A stretch of DNA of 64,000 nucleotides from Megascapheus bottae (taxonomy: Eukaryota; Chordata; Mammalia; Rodentia; Geomyidae), in the NCBI GenBank assembly GCA_024803745.1, contig JANJXV010000002.1, positions 41,747,757-41,811,756 of the forward strand, in the 5' to 3' direction. Every line of letters starts with the position of its first letter. Positions within the stretch are counted from its first letter, which is position 1. This document shows positions 54,982 to 64,000 of this stretch, piece after piece. Below the pieces are notes generated by a model that ran no database searches, was not told the origin of the DNA, and saw nothing but the letters and a program-made list of their open reading frames with translations. A program made the position numbers and the translations under genes.

Positions 54982-55668
54982 CTAAATGCACTAGCACAAT
55001 GATGTTCACTGCAGCACTATTTACCATAGCAAAGATATGGAACCAACCCAGATGCCCCTCCATTGATGAATGGAATCAACAAGATGTGGTATTTGTACAC
55101 AATGGAATTCTATGCTGCTGTCAAAAAGAACAACAACGCCCCATTTGTAAGGAAATGGAAAGACTTAGAAAAAATCATATTAAGTGAAGTAAGCCAGACT
55201 CAAAGGAACATAGGCTCAATAGTTTCCCTTACTTGTCATAATCAGTAGAAACCTTGGCCTCTTGTAGCAGAGATTTACAATAGAACACAACCTAGATACA
55301 TAAGGCCATATAGTATGATGCTAAATGAAAGGACCTCCAGGATATAGAAACAAAAGCCATACAATGAGTGATTGTTGTCCTTGATATACTATGTTATCTC
55401 TTATCTCTTTTGCTGTCCCTTGGTTATCTCATATTGTTACAGTATTTCACCTGGTTATCTGATATATTGTATGTATGCGTATTTGGTTATTTGAAGTCAG
55501 ATAGGGAAGAGGGAAAAACAAGATGAGGGGAGGGGGTAGGGGGAAGGAAATGGAGACCAAGACATGAGAAAGGGTATCAATGTATGTGAAGTAATCCACC
55601 TTCTATCTGGTGAATATAATGTAACCCTTCTATTAATTACAATAAAAAATATATGAAAAAGAAAAAAA
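54982..55668 (+). mobile_element. LINE-1 3' end (ORF2 C-terminus and 3'UTR), forward, with target-site duplication
   Basis: Starts in ORF2 (the frame at 55063 reads INKMWYLYTMEFYAAVKKN, a standard L1 ORF2 C-terminal motif; the preceding AKIWNQP is in another frame), then 3'UTR GGACCTCCAGGATATAG, CTATCTGGTGAATATAATG and an A-rich tail. Flanked by AAGAATTGACATCTAA at 54966-54981 and 55669-55684, a perfect 16-bp duplication. Confidence 0.97.
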
Positions 55669-55697
55669 AAGAATTGACATCTAAATTAAATTATTAA

Positions 55698-56225
55698 GCC
55701 AAGTGTCAGTGGCTCATGCCTGTAATTCTAGCTACTCAGGAGGCTGAGATTAGAGGATCATGAGACACTTGTCTCCAATTAACCATTCAAAAATCAGAAG
55801 TAGTTCTTGTTAGGTCTGTCTGGAAGAAATGGCCCCTTCCATTGGCTCTCTCTCCTCCTGCACCCTGGACATCCCCACGCAGGACCTGTAACCCTGGCCA
55901 CTGACAGCCTGGAAACAGTGGGAGGTCCCTCAGACTGAGATATTTCTGTATCCTCTGAGGACATCTCCACTTTAGGTATGGCCACACCTTTCCCGCTATA
56001 CAATGTCTCTTCTTCCACTATAGGGCGTCTTAATCCACCCAACCCCATCTTGAGTAGCTAGAGGTATGCTCTTTCCCTCATACAATAAACCTCTTCCCTT
56101 GAACTACATGGAGTTTCCTTTCAGCAGACCTTATAGTGCTGTGGCTCAAGTAGAAAAGTGCTAACCTTGAGCACAAAGAAGCACAGAGACAGCACCCAGG
56201 TCCAGAGTTCAAGTCATACAACCAA
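55698..56225 (+). mobile_element. B1-Geo SINE, forward, split by an LTR
   Basis: Left piece 55698-55807 (GTGGCTCATGCCTGTAATTC to AATCAGAAG). Right piece 56136-56225 (GTGCTGTGGCTCAAGTAG to CAAGTCATACAACC). Removing the insert restores the family's normal order. Confidence 0.93.
55808..56135. mobile_element. Solo LTR (ERV-derived) inserted in a SINE
   Basis: 328 bp. Ends are imperfect inverted repeats (TGTTAGGTCTG left; right end reads TATAAGGTCTG on the other strand, 9 of 11 matching). The flanks GTTCT (55803-55807) and GTGCT (56136-56140) fit a 5-bp target-site duplication with one change, because the uninterrupted SINE reads GTGCT there. An AATAAA lies at about 56084. No internal viral sequence. 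A 5-bp duplication and this size suit the ERVL/MaLR class, but the class is inferred. Confidence 0.85.
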
Positions 56226-56808
56226 CAATAAACGAACAAAATAAAAATAAATTAAGCCATTGTCAAGTTAGATGACAAAAATAAAAAGATCAAGAAAAAA
56301 TATAGACAATTTAGTAAGACTTTTACACGGAAGAACTTGAGTTCACCACTTTTTCTTACAAATTCAGAGGATGTGGTAGTCACCTTGTGGTGCATTATGG
56401 AAATGACAGCAGGTTGCATTATTTTGTGTCAACGAAGTATTACAAATGAAAGCTAATCAGTACAGTTTTCAAATCAATAGTACCAATCACTTAATACATT
56501 TAAAATACCTAATTTAATAAAAAATATTTGTTCAAAAATATCATGCAATTATATGCAATTGTTGTCATTTCTCCAGTGTAGTTTTTCCATTTTACCTTTC
56601 ATATACCTCTGAAGGACCACCATTAATGAAATTAACTGCCTGGCCCATACACTCATCTTAGGCCACAAAGATAAACTTCTGACTGAAATTATTCTCAGCC
56701 TTCTCTTCAGAAATGCAGTTGGTCATAAAATCTTTTGCTTTGCTATTATGACTGCTTTAACTTGATAGTTTCTGGATGTTCCCTGGGATACAGCCTCTCA
56801 TATATACT

Positions 56809-56816
<8 letters not shown>

Positions 56817-56843
<27 letters not shown>
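56817..56843. repeat. (TA)n microsatellite
   Basis: TA run following GTGTG. Confidence 0.95.
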
Positions 56844-57477
56844 TTTCTTTGCCCCTCATATTTTGTATTCAATCCTGGGCCTTCAGGTTTGTAAATACAA
56901 AACAAAATTTAATTTTGCGTTGGAACTACCCTCTCAGTTTAGACCCACTATTTCAGCAGGATGCAGTAATTAAGAAATGCAAGCCAAATATCCTGCTGAA
57001 ATTCAGTCTCAGCACTTCCAGGCTTCAGTACACACCATGCTGGCTGCATGATAACCCAGTAACTTAATCTTCAGCAAGGAACTATTAACACTTCATATGA
57101 AAGCAAGTGGCTACTACATGCCAGAAAGGCTGTGATCATCTCTGACATTGAAATGATCTGCAGATAAGCTTACTAGGTCCTCCAACTGGCAACAGTTAGT
57201 AATAGAAACCCATAGTTTGCAAGGGGTACAGCACAGAAAGCTCTCTGTCCAACCACATGAGGGAACTAGACAAGATGGAGGCCACTGTGTCAAAACGCAG
57301 CCAATGTCGCCACCTACTGGCCCTATAGCAAAATACTAATGGACAAACACCCAAGTTCTGAAGTCTCAATAATGATATCCATGCTTCCTCCAGCCTCCAA
57401 ATTCAATAGCAATTCAGTATTTGCCTTGGAGATAATGTGACTGTATTTGAACATTTTACATATCACATGTATATGCT

Positions 57478-57640
57478 AAGTGCTTCAGAGGTATTTACTT
57501 GATTATTCTATCATTGTGTAAGATAGATCCTATAACATTAGTCCTCCTTTACTAATGAGAAAAAGGAAAATAATGAAATCTAAGAACAAATCACAAGAAG
57601 CAAAGCTAGCCTCAGAACAGAGGTCTCCCAATATCTCTGG
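57478..57640 (-). mobile_element. MIR-like ancient SINE, reverse
   Basis: GATAGATCCTATAACATTAG, CTTTACTAATGAGAAAAAGG and AGCAAAGCTAGCCTCAGAAC follow reverse MIR order. Confidence 0.6.
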
Positions 57641-58552
57641 ATTCTTTTATGAACTCATACTCTATCAGGCATCCATACTCAGAAAACAATGACAAGTCCC
57701 TGTCAGACCCCAGGACCAGAGCATCAGTCCTCAAGACAGGTAAATACAGACTGCCCAAAGAATGCATTTAAAGCCTTAAAGAATCTGAATCTATTTTGCC
57801 TTGTCAGGAATTTTTTCATGACACAAGCTCTGAAATAGGGACTTCCTGGTCAGTCAAGGTCACTGTCAGGTTTTAACTAACAGTTCCTAGTTTTTCCCAC
57901 TTTCTCACTGACAAAAATCACTGAGCCAATTTCCTCTAATACCAGGTCTGACTTCCTCTCAGAAACTGTCAAAGCATTTTATCCAAAGGTTTCTTACCCA
58001 ACCAGAATGCTTACTTTCAGCAAGGGTGAAAAGGTACATACTAATCCCTACCGAGTCCTCTTCCATTGGTGACCTGGGAGATTTTACTTTCTGGTCTCAG
58101 GAACCATCACTGTTCTAACCTGGGCAGTGCTCCACAACGGCATTTTCAAAATACTACAACCCTGAAAAACAGAGATCAATTCATGCCAGAGCCAGAGCTG
58201 GCAAAGTTCCTGATCTAACCATTTCAGCCCTTCAGCTCTGGTTGACACTAAAAAGTTTGATAAGAGGAGCAGGCCAACTTGGCTTGGAAGCAAAATCTAG
58301 GTAGCTTAGCTGTATAGGGGTACAGTGGCCAAACACATGTTGAAAACTACCAATATGACCCTGCCCTAGGAATTTCCCTTGTAGGGAAGGGAAGGATCAT
58401 GTTCTGCAAGGTGCTCCTCCGATTCACAAGTACAGTACTAAGCCCTAGTACATTAGAATGTGAAGTATTCTTTTAAAGAAGTAACTGAAGTCAAATGAAG
58501 TCACTGGGAGAGGCACAGACACATATACAAAAGGACTCTTCCTTTTTTTATG

Positions 58553-58775
58553 AGCCTGGCACTAGTAGCTCAGGCTGTTAATTCTAGATACTCAGGGGGC
58601 CCTGAAAACTGAGGTTGCAGTTTAAAGCCAGACATTAGGGTAGGAAAGTCTATGAGGCTCTTGCCTCCAATTAACCACCTAACAGCCAGAGGTTGAGCTG
58701 TGCTCAAACTGGTAGAGTGCTAGCCTTGAGCAAAAACATGCTTGGAGAGAGTGCTCAGACCAAGTTCAACAGAAG
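58553..58775 (+). mobile_element. B1-Geo SINE, forward
   Basis: GCCTGGCACTAGTAGCTCAG, CTCCAATTAACCACCTAAC, GGTAGAGTGCTAGCCTTGAG. Moderately diverged. Confidence 0.88.
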
Positions 58776-58795
58776 ACACACAGAGAACACTGCCA

Positions 58796-59230
58796 TCTAC
58801 AGGCCAGTTAGAGAGACTGCAAAAGACAACTGGCAGAAAGACTTCCCATGATCATGGGTTGGCAGAATAAGTATTGTGAAAATGTATATACAGCTGAAAG
58901 CAGTCTATAAATTCAATTCAATCCCAAGGTCATTCTTCACAGAAATAGAAAAAAAAGCAAGCTAAAACTTAGTATGGGAACATGGAAGGACAAAGATCTT
59001 GAAATAGCCAAAATAATCTTGAACAGAAAGCACCATGTTAGATATATCACAATACTGAAATTCAAATTATGCTACAGAGACATAGTAATAGAAATAGCAT
59101 GGTACTGGCACAAAAGTATACTATAAGATCAAAAGGACAGAACAGAAAATCCAGGAATAAAACCACACAGATTTTAGAGTTTACGGTTGTAAACAAACAA
59201 AAAAACAGAACTGTGTCCACTCCCTCCCCA
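58796..59230 (+). mobile_element. LINE-1 ORF2 fragment, forward
   Basis: CATGATCATGGGTTGGCAGA, AAGCAGTCTATAAATTCAAT, GGTCATTCTTCACAGAAATA, AATAGCATGGTACTGGCACA: the typical ORF2 block, without an intact frame. Confidence 0.85.
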
Positions 59231-59579
59231 TCTCCCTATAAACGAAAAAGGTATTAAGTCTAAGGGGTGGACATTCTTTAAAGATACACTTCACTCCTGA
59301 AACAATCTATCAGTTTTTAAGGAAGATTTTCTTCAGAGCTTGTTGTTTTCTAGAGTGCTCCTTTGCTTCTGGCCTATTATTTTTTCCAATCATATTATGT
59401 AAAACAAATCCCCTGGTGAGCTTCCAATGCCAAAGCCCAAGTCTCAGACTCTGATTAATGTGCAAGGCACAACTGGCTTACTCAAGCTCTCAGGTGGTTA
59501 TATATTTAGAACCGAGAACTTGAACCGTTATCTGAGATGTGAGCTTGCTGAATGAGGTATATGGAACAATGGTCTGTAA

Positions 59580-59945
59580 GTCAGTCAGCTTTTGGTTACC
59601 ATGATAAAACACCACAGAAAGTCAGTTAAAGGAGAAAAGGGTTTATTTTGATTCAGTGCCACTCTCAGGTCACTTGGCTGTTGCTCTCTGTGTTAAGGTA
59701 GGTCATTTATGGAAGGGAATGCATGGTGGAGCAAAACCACTCATATCATGGCACATAGGAAGCCAAAAGGGAGAGAAAAGTTGGGGTTGCAATATTCCCT
59801 TAAAGGACATACCCCTATGGTCTTTCTTCTACTACCTCCTAAAGATTCCAATCCCCGTGCCACACACACACACCCAATCCCAAATAGTGCCAGAGGTTTG
59901 TGACCAAGTCTGTGGGAAATATTTACATTCAAACCATAGGCCCAA
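59580..59945 (+). mobile_element. MaLR-type LTR (rodent MT/ORR1-like), diverged
   Basis: TTACCATGATAAAACACCAC, GGAGAAAAGGGTTTATTTTG, GGGAATGCATGGTGGAGCA and CCAGAGGTTTGTGACCAAG occur in the order of rodent MaLR LTRs. Family from memory. Confidence 0.55.
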
Positions 59946-60339
59946 AAGATCCTACTTACACACCAATTCTCAGAATCCACTAATACATTATGTTGGTCCT
60001 AAATGTAAGAAGGACCCTCATAAAAGGGAGGCAAGGAAGTACATGTGATGACAGAGGGAGAGAAAAGGTAATGGCAATTGTGGGGCTGTGAACAAGGGAA
60101 TGCTAGGCATTCCCAATCACCCCTGTCAACATCTTGATCTTAGTTTCTTTCTAAAACTCACTTTGGACTTCTGGTCTCCTGACCTGAGATACAGGGTCAG
60201 TATGAGGTAACTATTGCAGCAGCCACAGGGAAGGAACATCCAGAGTAGGACTCACCTAAAGAGCTTGTTCATACAGGAACCCACTGTTATCTAAGCACTC
60301 TCAGTCAGCTATGTCAAAAGTCAGTGGACATTTAATATC

Positions 60340-60480
60340 CTGAGGCTTGTTAAAGACAAGACTGCTGGGCCCCACTTCCTGAATTTCTGGTTCAGCTGGA
60401 CTGGGTTGGAGATTGGACGTTCACATGCTAACAAATTGCTAGGTGAGGCCCAGGAACGGTACACATTGCAAACCACTATG
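60340..60480. mobile_element. MER5-like hAT DNA-transposon relic
   Basis: GAGGCTTGTTAAAGACAAGA, CTGCTGGGCCCCACTTCC, TTCTGGTTCAGCTGG and CTAACAAATTGCTAGGTG match the recalled MER5A consensus; ends AAACCACTATG. Confidence 0.65.
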
Positions 60481-60524
60481 CATGACTTAGAGACACAGGT
60501 CAGGGTACTACAATTATCATCACT

Positions 60525-60728
60525 GTTAGGTGGCTCACATATGTAATCCAAGTTACTCAACAGACAAAGATCTAAGATTACGATTCAAAGCCTGGGCAGG
60601 AACATCCATGAGCCTCTCATCTCTAAAAATCTACTGAGAAAAATCTAGAAGTGGAGCTATGGCTCAAGTGGTAAAGGAAGTTCAGAGACAGTGCCCAGGC
60701 CCTGAGTTCAAGCCTCAGAACCAGAAGA

Positions 60729-60733
<5 letters not shown>
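60525..60733 (+). mobile_element. B1-Geo SINE, forward, diverged
   Basis: TTAGGTGGCTCACATATGTA, GGAACATCCATGAGCC, GAAGTGGAGCTATGGCTCAA, ending AGCCTCAGAACCAG, followed by a CA run. Confidence 0.87.

Positions 60734-60766
<33 letters not shown>
60734..60766. repeat. (CA)n microsatellite
   Basis: About 16 CA units arising from the SINE tail. Confidence 0.95.
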
Positions 60767-60769
<3 letters not shown>

Positions 60770-60949
60770 AATAGCATCCAGAGTGCACTGCAGACAAATC
60801 TCTATCTGCTGTCTTATCCTCCTTGCTACTCTCAGTAGGATTTCTATTTAACCCATAGATCTATCATGAGACTTTATACAATATGGAATTATATTAGTTG
60901 CTGCTTCTCTATATCTACCACTCCTGGCAAAACACATAAAATCCGAATT

Positions 60950-61055
60950 AAGAAAGTGGAGGTGTGGTTCAGATAGTGGAGCACCAAGTCTTGAAAAAGC
61001 CAATCAAAAACATGAGATCTTGAATTCAAGTCCCAATATTGGCACAAATGTGCAT
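60950..61055 (+). mobile_element. Geo-monomer fragment, forward, old
   Basis: AAAGTGGAGGTGTGGTTCAG, AGTCTTGAAAAAGCC, GAATTCAAGTCCCAATATTG. Confidence 0.65.
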
Positions 61056-61289
61056 GTACACACATACAAAATCCAAATTAATTTTCTCAGGTACAAAAAC
61101 ACCCCCGAATTTCCTCTCTATTCTCTGCTGCTCAGTATACAAGCCTGCTGCTCCTACTTCTTGGCAGGCAGGCTCTTGAGGATGAAGCCCAGGGGGCATC
61201 CTCAACTAAGTGAGAAGAGGCTCTATAGGAGTGTAGGAGATGTGTGTGTAAGTATGACATATGCATCATTTCTGGCTGTACAGTGACTT

Positions 61290-61410
61290 GAAGTGTTGCT
61301 GGTGTTTTTCAGGGGAGGGACTAAGGAAGTGCTCTAAGTGTTGCAATGCTCGGGACAGTCCTGCAGAAGAACTGTCCTGCCCAAAATGCCTTTGTAACCT
61401 GGGGATGGGG
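61290..61410. mobile_element. Ancient DNA-transposon relic (MER-type), possible
   Basis: GTGTTGCAATGCTCGGGACA, GAACTGTCCTGCCCAAAATG resembles a common mammalian hAT-derived MITE. Highly diverged; family uncertain. Confidence 0.4.
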
Positions 61411-62429
61411 AGGAGGGAATCAAGGCACTGGTCATTTGATTTTTAAATGGTACCTGAGTATTGCCTCCAATTTCAGATAACCACTTTCAGGCTGAAGTCC
61501 TCTGTTAGCTAAGACAGCCTCAAAGAAAGCTTTTTAGAATTTTTCACCTCAAATATAACCTCATCGCTATCATTAAGACACAGAACAGAGGGTTTGCAAA
61601 TCCACAAGTCATCTTGGACAACAATTCTTCTTGGACAATGTCACCCTGGCCTTTGCTTTCCCCAGAAAGAAAACGTTGAAGTCTCATGTCCACCAACAAC
61701 CCACCATGATCTGCTATTTCCCTTAACAACACAGTGTTAGCAGTCCACTACCCATGAACAGTAAGACTGAATCTCTTCGTTGTAACAAAAAATGTGACTT
61801 ATTTCAGAGAGTGAAAAATGGGCAGCTGAGGGGAGAGTTTAGTCCACAGAAAGAGCCTTCCAGAGTGGCCTCTTGGATGCTGCAGACCTTCTTGCCCTTC
61901 TGCCCAGTCATGTATGCAGATGTCATTACTTTTATGGGAGTCACTTCCCACCCTCCCTCAATCTGTGCCTGCTTCTAGATCTATAATACCAAGGTCCCTC
62001 AGAACTCACAACCATAACCAGCAGTGTGTTAGAGGAAGGAACTCCTCATTTACCAGCCTTTCAGTTTCTTAATTCATCAATGCTACCATCTTTTGATTCC
62101 ACACGTCAGATTAGAAATCATCCCTTCTCTTTCCTTGCCATTCCTCACTCTACCCATTGCAGATGTTCACCACCTGCAGCTACCAGCTGAGATTTGGGCC
62201 CCAGAACCAGGGCTTCTGGCCAAATCTACCTCTTCTCTCATAGCCTATTCTATACACTGCAGCCAAGCAATCACTTACAAATGCAAATCAGATGTCACCT
62301 CTCTTTAGAAGCTTAAATAGCTTCCAAAGCATTGAGATTCCTATTTACTTCTAGGACATGAAGCTTACTTCTTCCTCAGATCTTGATGCTGTCTTGACAG
62401 AAGTCAGGTTCCCTATCATCAGCTTGTCA

Positions 62430-62735
62430 TTAATCTGTTTAAGTTGCTGTAACAAAATGCCACAGACTTAAGCAACAGAAATTTGTCACATCTGCAAGCC
62501 AGAAAATTCAAGATCAAAATAAATTTTGTATCTGGAGAGGGATTGTTCTTTGATTCATAGGTAATGCCACCTTACATGGTAGAAAACAGAGCAGCTCTCT
62601 GGAGCCCCCTTTAAAAAGGGCACTACCGCTATTCATGAAAGCTAAGGCTCTTGGGTAATTTGCAGACAGGAAGCTATGGTGTTGGGATACGAATGTGGGT
62701 TTCTTAGAGCTCCACATCTTTCATCCCCTTACCAT
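62430..62735 (+). mobile_element. Ancient MaLR-type LTR (MLT1/MST-like)
   Basis: TAAGTTGCTGTAACAAAATG, CCACAGACTTAAGCAACAG, AATTCAAGATCAAAATAAAT, CTTACATGGTAGAAAACAGA, GCAGCTCTCTGGAGCCCC and AAGGGCACTACCGCTATTCA follow this LTR type in order. Confidence 0.65.
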
Positions 62736-64000
62736 CCTGAGCTGAGCTACAACATCACCCTTTCATTTCCAAGCACACTAAATGGCTAGATGAAATGGGG
62801 TGATGAGTCAGGTGGTATGCCATCTGCTGGTGCAGAAATGGAACACAAGGCATAAAATATGATTATGTCCACAAATGAAGTGTCTAGTAGGTTTGGGGAG
62901 GTAGCCTGCTTTGGATGAATACCTCTTTACTCACAAAATAAAACAGGACATAGGAACCACAACAGATTTCAGAAATAACTCTCATATTGGTGGAATGCCA
63001 CACTCCAGATTCAATTCTGGCTTTATCCACGCCTTTGCTTCAGAATACTGGACATCTCATTTGACCAATAAAGACCTCAGCTTTACATCTGCAAAAAGGG
63101 TCAAATGATCTTCAATGATTATTCCCCTTGCATTACTGTATGACATGGGGATAGTAGATGGCTTTTATTAGCCTATTTTGCTCTAGACAGTGAAACTTCG
63201 TATTTCCTATATATATTTCCATAGCAGTTTGGTGAAATGTGTTACTGGAAGATACTAAAAAAAACCACAGGTTCTCAAAAACAAAGTTGTCACTGGTTCT
63301 ATCCTCAAAGAGAGCAATCAGCAGGCACTGCTAGCACCATTTGTACCTCTTAATTTTATATACAGAAGCCTGCCAAGGCCCAAAATATCCATCATTCAAT
63401 ATTTACATCAGGGTCTCAATTGCACTGCTCATTCTGCACTATTTGAATTTTACAGAGGAACTGTGCATCAGGGAGAATACTAACCTTATTCAAGTGAGAA
63501 TGCCTTAAAACCACCCCCCTCTTGCTTCTGACAGCGCCCCACATGCATCTGTATAAGGGAAAGGTAGATAGCTGTGTCCTAACAATACACGTAATAATTT
63601 GCTTATTGGCGAAAAGCTGAATTCTCAATTTCAGCTTCTCTACTTATAAGCACTAACATTTAATAATATAATCTTAACCCTCTGCACTAATCCTCAACCC
63701 TCCTAATAGCCTAGGGAAACTCACAAACTTTGCAAGAGGTCGTGAAAACCACTACTGCCTCTTTTCCCTGGATGGACATGGGAAAACTCTTCTGCAAATA
63801 CAAATTCCTTTTCAAAATGGCAAAAGAAGCTTCATATCTAAGTCTGACTTAATGGCTCCTGCTAATCTAAGCTGATGCACACTGACTGCAGATTTACCTG
63901 TTCCCACAAATACTGGACACAAAGTGCAAGGAATCAAGGATGCCTGGGAAGACAGGGACCTAATGACCCATGGTCCTGAAATTTCTAAAAGTGCTGTGTT

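Larger units (their letters stand above)
53928..64000 (-). other. Mtap: Mtap intron 1 (partial; continues past the right edge)
   Basis: More than 10 kb without exon 1 or a CpG island, so the Mtap promoter lies beyond 64000. Repeats are listed separately. Segments where I see nothing: 54205-54980, 56230-56815, 56845-57475, 57645-58550, 61060-61285, 61415-62425 and 62750-64000. Confidence 0.8.

Noticed and set aside
53928..64000. Search for Mtap exon 1
   Set aside because: No CpG-rich start region or matching N-terminal codons with a donor found; it must lie beyond the window.
1..64000. CRISPR arrays, bacterial operons or phage-type systems
   Set aside because: Repeats are vertebrate SINEs, LINEs and microsatellites; nothing prokaryotic is present.

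Overview
This window is mammalian nuclear DNA from a rodent. It has split genes with GT-AG introns, a CpG-rich promoter, SINEs, LINEs, LTR relics and microsatellites. The most common repeats share a right-hand monomer ('Geo') fused either to a tRNA-Ala/ID-like head (IDL-Geo) or to a B1-like head (called B1-Geo here). From memory, IDL-Geo is known only from Geomyoidea (kangaroo rats, pocket mice, pocket gophers). The organism is therefore probably a heteromyid or geomyid rodent; the species cannot be fixed from sequence alone.

The locus is the Cdkn2a-Mtap tumour-suppressor region (equivalent to human 9p21). Cdkn2a runs on the + strand from the left edge. The CpG-rich p16 promoter and exon 1-alpha lie at 1-382 and exon 2 at 2828-3113. 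In exon 2 the p16INK4a and ARF proteins are read in two overlapping frames, both open and recognisable. Exon 1-beta (ARF) is not in the window and should lie to the left, with Cdkn2b. Exon 3 would be entirely 3'UTR and is not securely placed.

From about 6 kb to 28.5 kb is intergenic DNA full of repeats. It holds a CpG-rich patch (6942-7460), a long purine AGG tract, an imperfect inverted repeat with arms of about 400 bp (15.79-17.33 kb), and a damaged L1 on the minus strand whose 5'UTR shows tandem monomers of about 165 bp (24.7-27.66 kb).

Mtap (methylthioadenosine phosphorylase) occupies 28.9-64.0 kb on the minus strand. Exons 8 to 2 lie at 29688-53927, all with intact frames and splice sites, and together encode residues 12-283 of an expected 283. 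Exon 1 and the promoter are beyond the right edge; 53928-64000 is intron 1. Mtap and Cdkn2a converge tail to tail, as in other mammals, but are closer together here than I remember for human or mouse.

The genes do not form an operon. They are neighbours usually co-deleted in tumours: p16 restrains CDK4/6, ARF restrains MDM2, and MTAP salvages methylthioadenosine from polyamine synthesis. I found no RNA gene, CRISPR array or undescribed gene system. The structural oddities (inverted repeat, 84-bp perfect duplication, solo LTR inside a SINE, L1 monomers, CpG patch, upstream in-frame p16 starts) are the items worth following up.
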